Shown: piece after piece, positions 23,531 through 35,458 of the stretch
How positions within the stretch are numbered: position 1 is the stretch's first letter
Layout: each line of letters opens with the position of its first letter
Assembly (NCBI GenBank): GCA_037355855.1
Contig: CM074766.1
Span: forward strand, 310,001 to 374,000
DNA from: Pseudo-nitzschia pungens
Lineage: Eukaryota; Bacillariophyta; Bacillariophyceae; Bacillariales; Bacillariaceae
Reading direction: 5' to 3'
Length of the DNA: 64,000 nucleotides
Program-made: the position numbers and the translations under genes
Notes under the pieces: model-generated
Databases searched by the model: none
Seen by the model: the letters and a program-made list of their open reading frames with translations, nothing else
Told to the model about the DNA's origin: nothing

Positions 23531-24145
23531 AAGGTAGTGGAGGAATGGAATGAGGGTATTCACGACTCGACTCTAGTCAAAGATATGAAAACAATTCGTT
23601 CCAATCATTAATTCCATTCGGAACTCAATCGATCATCCTTTAAGTATAGAGTATATTCGAAAATAAAAAAAGGGAATGAATCTGAATATGATCATTTGTT
23701 GTAGTATGTTTACGATTTCCGTGTGCCTTATTTAAAATCACAAAAAATAGTTTACTTATCAACAGTACCATATAAGCTGAGTTTCGGCATTTCTAACACA
23801 TGAAATGAGAACCCACATTTGGGTGTGATAAGTAAAAATTTATCTTTGATACATTTAAGTTACGCGGGTTTGCTGCAAAAGTGAAATCTCATTAATCACT
23901 ACTGCTCGATTTTTGAAAAGATGCGCCACAGATTGATATCAATCCCAGTGAAATTCGTACGTTCTTCTTTTGAAATTCAATAATTGATTGTGACAGCATT
24001 TGCAATCCCATGACGGTTCTACTTGCAATTAGAAGAACACAGATTCAATCCGCTTCTTCGGAACGACGATATTTTCCCTGATTGCCGGAAAAAATTCAGC
24101 TTCCCACAAAAAATCGAGTCTGATCGCCTTTCTGATTCTCTCAAG
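23531..24145. other. AT-rich 5' flank of the DUF6824 gene
   Basis: No gene seen. An open frame in phase with the downstream gene extends up to about 24023 but begins with TTG, so part of this may be 5' UTR. Confidence 0.45.
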
Positions 24146-25973
24146 ATGTGCAATCGCCCGGCAAGCAAGATGTCGGAAAGAAGCAAGGTCATGGAGAGAT
24201 CGCCGCAACAACAGCAGAGGCGACCGGAAGATGACATCAATGACTCTGGAGGGGCTCAAAGAATCAACAGCAACTCCACCTCCAATGGCGGACAAGGAGG
24301 ATCTACTGCATCTCTCTCTTCGTCGTCGAGGGTTCAATCATCAGAATCCAGAAGAAGTTCTGATCCAATGCCTCAACGACAAGACGGTATCAAAGAGAAT
24401 AAAAAATCCAACAGGACTGCCAAGGACAAGGATGAAGAAACAGTTGGTCACCTTCGGGAATACGACGTACTAATGGGCCGGGGGTCGGGACCGAACCGTC
24501 ACGTAGGAAATATCCACTTTCGAGCCATTGTGAGGGAGGTGTTCGATGACTTTTTAGACAAGTCACGCTGGGGTTGGCAGTGGTCTCAACAACAGAACTG
24601 AAATGCTTCGAATCGATCCCTCCACCAAGAATCGTTTGGCTCAGGCTGTTCTTGACAAGATTACACTCGAGAAGAAGGGTCGCTTTCTGCAAAAGCTGAC
24701 CAAGAAAGAAATCTTAGAGGCAACGAAGAAGGGAACATCTTCCAACCTCATCAGGGCGAGAGCCAATTCAATGGATGCAGCAGCGATGGCAGCAGAAGCT
24801 GCAGCAGCAGCGACAGGATCATCTGCAGATAGCGGTAATGACGACGATTCAAACAGCCTCGACTCAGTCGTTAATGCAGTCGTCTACTACAAAATTATTC
24901 CCGAGAAGCAAATTCTTGCGAAAATCAAGCAGACCTTCCGATTTCTTCGAGACCAAAACGAGGCATCCTACGCCGCCGAAAAACACCGTCAGCGCGTGAA
25001 ACGGATGGCGTGTCGTGGAAACTCCAGAGAACCCTCCCTTCCAAACTCGTCATCGAACGCTTTGGGCAACCTCAACACGAGCGCCCTTCCTGGAAATTCC
25101 TCACTCGCTGCGTTCGCATTGCTCTCCCAGAACCCTCATCTCGGAGCAGTGATGAACTCTAATCAACTTGCGCAGCAGCTTAATTTTGGCAGCAGCGGCG
25201 GAAGCGGGTCCAACAGCCTGAACAATAATGTCAATGGCCTTCAGAATGGTAACCATCTCTGGACGGGAAGGAATAGCATGTGTGCAGCGGCTGCATCGTC
25301 CCTCACCAGTCTAAACTCTCTCAAGAATTGCACTCTCAATGCTCCGGGAAACATGGATCTAGCCTCTCGCCTTTTGTGTGATCTCCCACAAGCAAACCGT
25401 ATGATGACTGGGTCTAATCCCGTGAGAGGGTCTTCTTCGATATTTAGCGGGTCCCCTTCACAGCCCCTTTCTATGGCTATGGCTAACTCAGCGCAGGGCT
25501 TGAACAACGGAAGTGGTGGCCTCCTCAACAAGGCCAATTCCGCCCCTGACCAGATGTCTACCCAACGAGTGCTGGAAGAATTGACACTCTCTCGATTGGT
25601 CCATCTCCAAAAGCAGAGGGAGGAAACAATTAATGCATATCTTTCTTTGGAAAGGGAGGCAGCTGCACCATCCTCGACCGGCATAGGAGGCATCACCGCT
25701 TCTGCCGGCAACCGAATTTCTCCGTTCGACCGTCTTTTGGACAATATGAATGGTAATGGTTCCAATACTCCGGCCACAGCCAATTCGAGTGTACCGCAAA
25801 ATGTCAATGGCTTGAATATGGGTGCCATTGGCGGCATCAATTCTAACAGCAACAGTGTAGGTGGCAAAGCCTCTGACTCCCTTACGCTACTTCTACAACT
25901 TCAAAACAATGGTTTCCCTACGAACTTGAATATCAACCATCAACATTCCCTTCGCGCATTTGGTTCCTTTTAA
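24146..25973 (+). CDS. DUF6824-domain protein (diatom-expanded putative regulator)
   Basis: The N-terminal part has the DUF6824 signature YDVLMGRGSGPNRHVGNIHF, followed after the frame change by STKNRLAQAVLDKI and KKGRFLQKLTKKEI. DUF6824 is abundant in diatoms; its biochemical role is not established. The rest (about residues 200-597) is Asn/Ser/Gly/Leu-rich without domains. The two parts are in different frames. A 34-nt segment, 24562-24595, begins GT and ends AG, and its removal joins them exactly (597 residues). It is unusually short for an intron, so a one-base frameshift is an alternative. The start is the ATG giving MCNRPASKMSER; the frame is open farther upstream but without an ATG. 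Confidence 0.75.
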
Positions 25974-28900
25974 TTGAATCGATGAGTGGATGGACAAAGC
26001 CATGCTCGAAAGTATCGAAGGGCAACAGAACACAAAATCATGTCACAAAAGCATAAGGCTTGGACGAAAAGAATCTTCCATCTTCAGTACGGGTGTCGAG
26101 TCTCCATACAATAGTGGATTGGACTCGATTACGAAACTGTTCCAGAGTGAAGATAGAGATTGTTCGTTGTTTCGATCTGAGTTAACGAATCAAACAAAAG
26201 CAAACTATTTTTGCAATGACGCATGTGTCTCCATAAGCAATCAGACCACTACATCGGTCAGTCAATCTGCGTGACGCTTGTTGAAATTTTTCAGATAGTA
26301 AGCATTCCAACAGACGGGTAAACACCACCTTCATCAGCATCCTAAAGCACTGCCCAACTCCTCCACCATCATTGGAGTAGCTCTCGTAGAATATCTTCAG
26401 AATTTTGAAAACGCGGCTACCTGATTTACACGAACTATGAATACTTTCTGAAGGATTCAATTCTCCGATACACAACAGTTCCATCCAGCGGCAGTGCAAG
26501 TAATCAATTTTTGTATTATTATATTTAACTACAGATATTTTTCTAATGCATGTCACTTCATAGCATATCCAGCTTTCCTTGTCTTGTTGCTTACCTGCGG
26601 AGTTTTAGTCATCGAGTTATTACTAGCTAGACATGCTATTATTTTCTTTCTCAAAATAACTATTGCATCGTTGTTCTTGTTCTTCCACGCACTAATTATT
26701 TTCTTTTTAAAAAATACCTATTGCATCGTTGTTGAAATTGTACTCTTTTTGAAAACAAAAATAAACGAGAGGGAAAGGTTGACAATACAAACGAGTCTTT
26801 CTTTACCACGACCGGATCAAACAATGCGTTCGCAAGCCTATAAGGAACTATGCTCAACGTAGCTTGTGAGGATGAATGGATGAATGAATCAATCATCCCT
26901 TTATTATCTAATACTACTCCTAGCAAATACCAAGTATCTGTACCGGTAGCTATTTGCTGTTGAGAGAACGAAAATATGGAAAATCTGACCATAATCTTAC
27001 GAGGTAACAAACCTCGTACGAGAATGTTGTACGAGGACTAAGTTACTCCCCACCTAACGGACTTCGGGTTCTCGCGAAGAATGATACTTAGCCTTACGAG
27101 TACTTGTAACTTTATTACAAACTTGTCACGTAAGATTTTAGTCCCAGAACCAGGAATTCGAATTCCTACAGGGACTGGGGAAAGCTAACGGGGATTGTCG
27201 ACGGTAAGTTACCACCACAGGCGCTGTGATAACAGAAGTGGTGAAATGAACTTCATATTGGAATTACCTTACCTTACAAGTAATTACTTGCTACATTCCC
27301 GTCGCGGTTTACGACCGCGATGAAAAGATCGACAGAACTCATTCAATAATTCTTCTTCATTCAAATCATTTAGGAGTCTTCACAAGGAGATCTAAAGAGT
27401 TGTTTAATTAAAAAAAGAGAGTCGCTTTTAACGAAACAATGGATGAACCTTTCTTCTTTTTATTCCTCATTACTCTTTGGGGCAAAGAAGAACTTTGATA
27501 TTCAAATAGGGGTCTCATGAAACAAAGGATACCATTTCTTTAATTCTAAAAACAAACAATATGTTGTACCGCACATAAAACATGGTTGTCCCCAGTTTAT
27601 CGCATCTTTTCAATTTTTTGAAAACAAGAGGTCCGACCTGTCGGATGCGCACTGGGAAATAATCGTACGTACTCGCACTCACAGAGCTACTAACCGTACC
27701 GGTACTAATGAGTGATTCCCGAAACTATATGCCTTCATATTATAATATCGTAGATTATATGCCTTCATTCTTTTTGGCGCACACCCAACGGACATGCATT
27801 AAAATTGGATGACAGACAGGCCGTGTAGAAGGCCCATTTTGGAATTTGGAATCTTGTTTCGAAAAACAAAAAATGCTCTCTTTATTCCCTACGCACCCCA
27901 ATTTTTAGCGTGATTCCCTTGAAATTTAAATTTGGTTGCACATTCTGGAGGAGGCAAATATGTCTCCTCCAGAATATGAAAAAATCGGTTAAGAATTTCA
28001 TAAATCTATATTACAGGCAGCAGATAATAATATGTGTGCCACCTCAGTTATTATGTAATATGACACGTGCATATTAGTTTCGGGAATCACTCAATGCTGA
28101 CATTATATGTAGGTAGGAAGACACAACAATAATAGCAAATTACTACTACTACTTTATTTTTGTTGAAGCTTCCTGTTGGGACCCAGTGGTGAGGTTACCC
28201 AGGCAGCAGGAAGGAAGAAATAATAGTAATAGTAGTAATAATAATAATCATACTTTTTTGTTGTAGATGGTGTATTGACTCGTACAAATACTTCTTTTGT
28301 CCTTCTAGTACTAGAGGACAATGATGAGTGGTGTGCCTGCTATCATCAGCAACATCATCATGACGATCATAACAGACAGCTTACCAACAACAAGTATCAT
28401 ATAGTATCCTAACTCAAACTCTTGGCTCTTGGCACTTCTTTCAGATTCTACTACTAGATTTACATCTGGTTTTAGTACACGTACTACTACTAGTAGTAAT
28501 TCAAAGTGTCACACTAGTACGATAGCAATGTTTTATTATGTTTCTTCATATTTCAATGAAATCAAGAGTATTTTATGGCAAACATGCAACAATCAGACCC
28601 AATCTCTTATCTGAGGTTGAAGCACTAAATTTGGTAAATGGTAAGTAGTACCAGGTACTCTAGTATTAGTAGTATGTTTTTGTTTCTTCTTTTTTTAAAG
28701 AATAAAAACCACCCGATGCTGACAATGCCTAGCATCCCTCTACCACTACTACTAGCGACTGTGCGGTACCCGTACGTCTACGATATAACTCGAAACAACC
28801 TCTGCCCCCAAGCACAGGCAACCTTAATTACTGTATGAATCATCCAAATCAATCATGTCATCGTCAGTAATCTTACCGTAATTACGGTATCAATCATCTC

Positions 28901-29585
28901 TCAATCAATCATCTCTCTCAATCAAAATCATCTCTCAATCAATCATCTCTCAATCAATCGTCACTATCCTACGAAAGGCCGGGCGCGCACGTTCCCATCT
29001 GCCCGAAATTCTCCGAAAGCCAACGGTCCCTTTCTGTTATTTTGTGTTTTGTTTGGGTTCGCCGAAAATGACATGCTTCGTCTTATGCAACCATCCCCCG
29101 GGATCCCCAATGACACGCGCCGGAAACGAAATCAAGATTGCACGCGCTTTGGACACATGCCACACTCATTTTTTGACACAGTTTTTTATTTTTAATGCAT
29201 CCAATCCGTCCGATCAATTGCCTGGCTCTCCGCCGGCTTTCGCGAAAGTCAACGTGGGAATGGGAAGAGTTCGTGGAACAATAGTCGTGTGTTGATGATA
29301 CCGGTACGAGGACAAGTTCCAGTATTTTGAGTAAGGTTTACGGTACGGGATTGGATTGATTCATTCTTCGTTCATTGATTGATACAATACAGTTTTTTGT
29401 ATTGAATTGCCGTTTTCTAGTCCACAGTCCGCAGTCCACAGACACCACAGACGCCGTGTTTTTCGAACGAACAGGAAGCGTCCGGAGAAAGAGACCAAAC
29501 CGAACGGCAGCCGAAGCCAACTACCCGACACAGTGGCCGGAAGTTCATTGAACCAATAGCCACTACTTCGTACTTCTCGTTCCAG
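25974..29585. other. Long AT-rich spacer
   Basis: Frames at 26182-26556 (-), 26494-26862 (+) and others are short and AT-driven. Repeats include a near-perfect duplicate TTTTCTTTYTMAAAATAMCTATTGCATCG spaced 59 bp apart (about 26641 and 26700), ATATGCCTTCATWYT twice (27728, 27757), CTACTACTAGTAGTA words (28480-28500) and an ATCATCTCTCAATCA array at about 28888-28965. GTAAGGTTTACGGTACGG lies at 29331-29348, about 240 bp before the next start codon. Confidence 0.5.
28888..28965. repeat. CAATCATCTCT tandem repeat
   Basis: Five or six imperfect units of AATCATCTCTCAATC are seen in spacer DNA. Confidence 0.75.
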
Positions 29586-32215
29586 ATGGTGACCCCCACC
29601 GCATTGAACGCAACCTTCGGCTCTGTAAATGACGCCACGACGGAATCATCGACGCCCCTGACGGTCGGCGTCGTTGGGTGTGGACCGGCCGGGATGTTTT
29701 TCTTGCGGCAATTGGAGAAAGAGCGTGAGCGATTGCTCGAACTCAAGGGGAAAATGGAAGCAGAGCAACCACACGGAGGGGACGAAGATGGCACCGCTGC
29801 CGATGCCGATGCAGATGCCGATGCCGATGCGATACTCAGGCGGCTTTCTTCTCTGCCGCACGTGACGGTTTTCGAAAAGGAATCCCGCTGCGGGGGATTG
29901 TGGCAATCGAAGCTCTCCTCGCCCTCCTCTTCCAATCGCAACACGAAAGCATCCACCAAATCCCGATCGAACGCTACGAACCAGGAGATACCATCGGATC
30001 ATTTCGAAGGAATGTACGACGGGATGTGGATCAATGCACCGAAAGAAGTCTTTGAATTCGAAGATTACACCTTTGACGAGCACTTTGGAAAACCCATGCC
30101 GTCCTTTCTCACTCGCAGGCAGGTCCTTGGATACCTGGAGGGTGCCACCAACGATGCTCTGAACAAGTACAAACCGAAGCAATCGGATGGCGAGGACAAC
30201 GACGGAGACAATGGCGATCGCCCCGGATCGATCCAGTTCAACACGGAGGTTTCCTGGATCGAGTACGATCCAGATCAGCAGTCCTTTTTTGTCGAAACGG
30301 TATCTGCTGGGACTCCTAGGACAGCGTACAATGAGGAGGAAGAGTATTACGACTACGACCCAGAGGTCGTCACGATGCACAGATTCGACAAGATCATTTT
30401 TGCCACCGGGACGGAGAATATCCCCATGATTCCCGAGCGCGAGCTCCAACTCCTCAAGCAGGGAGAGATCACCTTTGAACGGCCGGTCCTGCACTCTTCC
30501 CAGATCAAGGGCCTCGGAGCGGACATTTCCGGAAAGAACTTTTTGTTCATTGGGGCGGCCTACAGCGCCGAGGATTTGGCGCTTTCCTTTCTGAAGCGCG
30601 GGGCGAACCACATCTACGTTACGACGCGCAGCGACGAGGGGTATCCCGTGACCTACACGAGATATTGGCCGGGGGATCGGCTGACGGTGTTGATGCGGAA
30701 CGAGATCAAGGAAGTCCTCCCGGGGAACCGGCTGCGGATGGGGCGCCGGAATCTGACGTCGGCGGTTCAACGGGAGATTGCCAAGCAATACTACAACCCT
30801 TCCCACGATTCCTTTGTCCTTGACGACATTGACGCGGTGGTATTTTGGTGAGTGCTGTGAACTGTAGTGTGTAGTGCAGTGTAGTGTAGGCGCAAAACAG
30901 TTTGCGAGTCAGAGTACCAGTACCAGTACCAACACCAGTACCAATACCAGTCGCTCGATCCAGCGTTGCAGTACTATTACTCGCTTTCGGATAGATTGCA
31001 TTTCATGTCATTGTTTTATTATTATCGTGGCATCGTGCCTCCTGACACCTCCTCGTGACTTTGTCTTTGCGTTTTGGTTGTGTTTCTCGAACTACTGTTT
31101 GGTTCTATAGCACGGGATACTACGAAAACCAATCCATTCTGGACGAGACCCTGAAGACTTACGCCACGTGGGACGGCATCGACTACAACACCGACCTAAA
31201 GATGGATCACGTGAGCGACGACCACTGGCCCAATATTTACGATCCAGAAATCTTCGATCCGGAACTCCCCTCCGACAAGGAGCAGAACTCGTGCGGCTTT
31301 ATTATCAAGGAACGCTCTGCCGTGGTTCGGGCCAATCCCACCAAGTCGATTAAATATATGATGAAAGACGCAACCTACAACGGCCACCTGATCAGCAACC
31401 CGGGATTGTTCTTCCACTTGACCGCCTTTGAGACGCCCCTTCTGGATCTGGACATCCACTCGGCTTATATTCTCAAGGTGATTCTGGGGGACATTCCCAC
31501 CCCTTCTACCAAGGACGAGATGTTCCGCCTGCGATCGCTGGAGATGGCGGACATTTTGCGGCACTCTGTCCATCTTCGGTCGGATTTCGACCCAATCTTT
31601 TACGATGCGTCCCTCGTTCAAGGCTACCGAGAATCCTTTAGGGACGGATATGACAAGATTTGCTCGTATCCCCTCGCTTACTCGTTGTTCAAACTGTTTT
31701 TGATTGCTCGAAAGGCCGGCCATGCGGCCGGGAGAATGATTGTCGAGAAGGATCTCCGTCCCCCCACGCGACATCCGCCCCTGGACTACAACGGGTGCGA
31801 CCTGCCGACAATAGAATTCGAGGAGGGAAATTACCATCAAACCAGCAACGAGGATGATTCCGAAATGGTACCAACCCCAACCAAGTGGGTGTTTTCCGAT
31901 CGGGGCATCTCGTTTCTCAAGCAGTACCTTGACTTTATTAAGTCCCACGACGGTATGACACAGGGATCCAACATGACCTTTCGGGACGCCCACTACGATT
32001 CCTACCAATCGACGTATACGGGCACCAAATCGAGGCCCTTCTCCAAGCTCTGGATGGAAGTCGACGATATATTGGGCGACATCGATGTCGAGGACGGGGC
32101 CGCGTCTCCTACGAGTGCCGAGAGCAGCGGCGACGTAGTCGGCGGCGACGAACACAAAAGTGCTGCGGGCGGTTGTGGGGATACTGTCGGTGGGATCGAT
32201 CGTACCGAGCTCTGA
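29586..32215 (+). CDS. Flavin-containing monooxygenase (FMO family)
   Basis: Exons 29586-30847 and 31111-32215 encode 788 residues; the intron GTGAGT...TATAG restores VVFC|TGYYENQS, the conserved C-terminal TGY motif of the family. FMOs use FAD and NADPH to oxygenate nucleophilic N or S atoms. Visible features: the FAD loop VGVVGCGPAG at residues 27-36, the E-x-x-x-x-x-G-G-x-W motif as EKESRCGGLW, FATGTENIP, and an NADPH-binding FLFIGAAYSAED in which the usual GxGxSG is relaxed. Acidic repeats (ADADADADAD near residue 75) and an Asn/Asp insert lengthen the N-terminal half, and the region after TGY is about 370 residues, longer than in typical FMOs of 430-550. The frame is intact. The substrate cannot be inferred. 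Confidence 0.88.
30915..30955. repeat. AGTACC repeat in FMO intron
   Basis: Six or seven CAGTAC/CAATAC hexamers lie inside the 263-bp intron of the FMO gene. Confidence 0.8.
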
Positions 32216-33640
32216 GCGACGACGAGTACGACGACGACGACGACGACGAGTACGACGACTATTACGATACCAAATGCCGTGACCGCACTCATTTTCGCTG
32301 CAAACGAGCAAAGCACGAATCACTTGGGGACCAGCGAGACGACGATTTGCACTGCAATACAAGAAAAACCCCTTGCCAACGCTAGAACAAACACGGTTCC
32401 TTTATCTGCGGTACAGAAGAACTACTACCACGAGGGACCGAAACCTCACCACAATAGAGCAACGCATATCTATATTGTTCTAGAGGAGTGGGACGGTGAT
32501 GAAATACGACGTGTTTTCGTTTGGTTCTACGGATACATTGGACTCGGATTGCAGGACAACAAGAACCCGGAATGATTGTACTGCAACTCACAACAAAACT
32601 CACAATAATAGTACTCTGAACTACTTCGTATTTCAACAATCGCAGTGATCCACAGTATTGACTAAAGGAGCTGTCTTCTTTGTTTTTTCTCTGTTTGTAT
32701 CGAGGTGTCAACCGGCATAGTCTAGGGCATTCCACAGCAGATGGCCGGCACCCCATGATTGCAGGTTCAACCGCAGGGTTGCATCTGGACCTTCAACCGC
32801 AGGGTTGCATCAGAGTCCATCGATCTTCGAAACATCGACGGAATGCGACAAAGTTCCATGTGCGGACGGACCACCACCGATGAGATCCAGGGGAAGGACC
32901 GTCGAGTGAGCCGATTGTATGCGATGCGATGCGATGCGATGCGATGCGATCCGATTTTCCGATGCTCCGAACAATATCCTCAATCCGACCACATTTTGGG
33001 GGTGTGCTGGATGTGGTGAGAGAAGAAGCGATACATCTCTACCGGAATGTTGCTAGTACTACTCACAGAACTGTGTCAAATCATGCATTGCATTGCAACA
33101 CATCACATCACATCACAATACAATACAACACAACACAATACAGCACAATACAATGCATATAATCTCGTTTGACGCAAATCATGCATTGCAATGCAACACA
33201 ACACAACACAACACAATGCATCCAATTTTGCCAGACCATTCCAATGGATACCGTGAAACCAGTTGACAGAACAGAAGCATGGTATGTTGTAGGCAGCCAG
33301 CACTCGCCCATGGTGCAAATTGGATACGAATGCGACCGAGAATGAGAATGAGAATGCGACCGAGAATGAGAATCTGAGTGTAATTTGGTACACGTAGGGT
33401 ACGTGTACCAAGTTCCAATACGTTTCAACGCGCAATGATAACGAAATTGACGGTATTGTTCTCTTCTGTTTTGTTCTGTTCTGTTCTGGGCAATCGTAAC
33501 GCTTTTCTATTGCCAGGCGTTTGCTGGTTTGTTGACATTGAACAATAGATCACGATGAGAAATAATTTATATACATATTCTATATATATACTCAATGCGT
33601 GTACGGTATTATTACATGTATAATATCAATATATAGTGGC
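32216..33640. repeat. Spacer rich in pentanucleotide repeats
   Basis: No gene seen. It holds ACGACG repeats (32221-32260), a duplicated CTTCAACCGCAGGGTTGCAT word (about 32765 and 32790), GCGAT pentamers (about 32920-32950), CACAT/CAATA/CAACA pentamers (about 33098-33150 and 33195-33220), a duplicated CAAATCATGCATTGCA word (33075, 33176), GAGAATGAGAATGCGACC repeats (33335-33372) and TTCTG pentamers (33466-33490). Confidence 0.65.
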
Positions 33641-33699
33641 AAGATGAAAGATGGATCGTACTACTAGATCTTACTTTCTACTAGTAATTACCTACCGGT

Positions 33700-34115
33700 A
33701 CTACCGTTGGTCTCATGAGTCACGGTTCGGGGCACTTGGAACCCAATTGGATCGTGGCGGTGGGATCGATCGGTCTTCTGCGAAGAGAGGCACCAACCGG
33801 CCTTCGCCGATGGCATCCGACGGCGATCGCGGTTCGCGCACCGCGGTTCCGTTTCGGAAGGGTCGCGACCGGTGGGGGATGCCCGGCCCGGGCGTCCTCC
33901 GGAACGTCGAACGCGACGCGCGATCGAACCGCCGCCTCGTCGTCGTCGACCGGGTGGTGCGTGTCCGCGCAAGCGAACTCTCCCCCCCCCCTCCTCCCTG
34001 CGTTGGGTGTTCCGGAGACAACGCCGGGCCCCGTTTGCTGTTCGGCGCGCACACCTCGATGCGGTGTCCGCGGCGGGCCGGACGGATTTTGATGGATTGC
34101 TATTGCTTTTGATCG
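33700..34115. other. GC-rich island of unknown nature
   Basis: About 400 bp of markedly GC-rich sequence with CGACGG, GATCGG and CCGGGC words stands out from AT-rich flanks. Open frames exist in nearly all phases on both strands, as expected from composition alone; none shows a domain. It could be a decayed exon or a gene fragment. Confidence 0.4.
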
Positions 34116-34125
34116 ATTGATTCAT

Positions 34126-35458
34126 TCATTCAGCCCTACCGGTAAGATTACCAGCGGTACATCTTTCTTGCGAAACAACAAGGACTGCAAATTGAAGATC
34201 GGAGCGAACCTGTAGTGACTGTTCGCAACCGTGACTGTTGGCAGTCGTGCCTGTTCGCATTTAGGTTTCTGTATTGCTACTATGAAACCGTTAGTACGGT
34301 ACGTGCACGAACTCGTATGGATACTCCTACCTTACGGGTGGTTGGATGTGGATGGCTTTCTCCCTCGGAGGAGACTTCCGGAGTTTGGGTTCTTTCTTCT
34401 ACTACTAAGATTACTGACGCCTTTCATTGCCATAGTTGTACTACTAGTATTGCAATAGTTAGTAAGGTTATCGAGCTCTGCAAGATTCCCCGTGCGTGAC
34501 ACGTACGGTACTGCTCGTAAGGTAAGCTTTTAAGGTAGACCTTAGTACTACTCAGTCGTCCTTCCGACCCAGTTTCGCGGTTTCTCGGTTGCCGATGGCT
34601 TCCACGACTCGCAAGCATAAGTAATTGCGAAAGACTTAATCCCGGTGGATTCCGCGGCCGGAGAAAACCCCGTTCCCGTCCCAGTTTCGGCGTCGACCCC
34701 TCGTCGATCCGTTCACCGAAAAACGATTCAAAAGTCGCATCCATCCGTGTGGAATGGATGTCCCATGGTTGGTTGCGTTCCCGGACAAGATCCGATCCGG
34801 ATCCCAAAACGAAACGCAACGGATCGCAATCGGCATCGCATCGCATCGCATCGCATAGCCTCATCACAGCAGCATTGCCAACTGCATGGGGAAGTCCATC
34901 TACTACTACTACTGGTGCTCGAACTTGTAGTTCGGTACTACTAGTAGTAGTAGTTGGTCGGCTGTCGTGACTTCTTGCGAGGCTTCTCGGTTGCGAATCG
35001 GATTCTCAATTCGAAACCTCGTCGGCTCATTTGCCCACGAATGTTCTTCTTCTTCATTAAGATGCACTGCACCGTATCATATGGTGCACTACACTACCAG
35101 CATATTCAAATAATAACAATATTATAGTCCTATGCAACAACAAGAAGCCAATAGTGATCCAACCCCTACAAATTCCAGACATGGCAAGGCGCAGCAACGA
35201 CTACTGCTACCGTAATATTATCGCAACGAGCCCGGCTCTTGCTCTCGTTTTCTCACAATAAATAATAGAAGTAATACTCTGCACCAGCGACACACCGCAA
35301 TAGCGCAATAGCGCAACACCGCAACAAACAAGGACAGAGGCAACCCCAGTGAAATCCGGCACCATCATCATCAACATCATCATCATCATCATCATCATCA
35401 ACAAGACCATTAACAACAACAAGCCCAACTCGCCGGTTCCCCGAGCAATTTTCCCACC
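34126..35458. other. Spacer
   Basis: No gene seen. It contains a GCATC pentamer run (about 34830-34855), TACTACTAGTAGTAGTAG (about 34934-34951), ATCATC repeats (about 35363-35400) and a CACCGCAATAGCG repeat (35287-35320). The sequence just before 35459 gives the context CCCACCATG for the next gene. Confidence 0.5.

Noticed and set aside
29646..32362. Two ~387-residue minus-strand frames
   Set aside because: Antisense to the FMO exons, with no motifs of their own.
32755..32815. tRNA-like T-arm (GGTTCAACC)
   Set aside because: The word is part of a duplicated repeat and no acceptor, D or anticodon stem could be folded around it.
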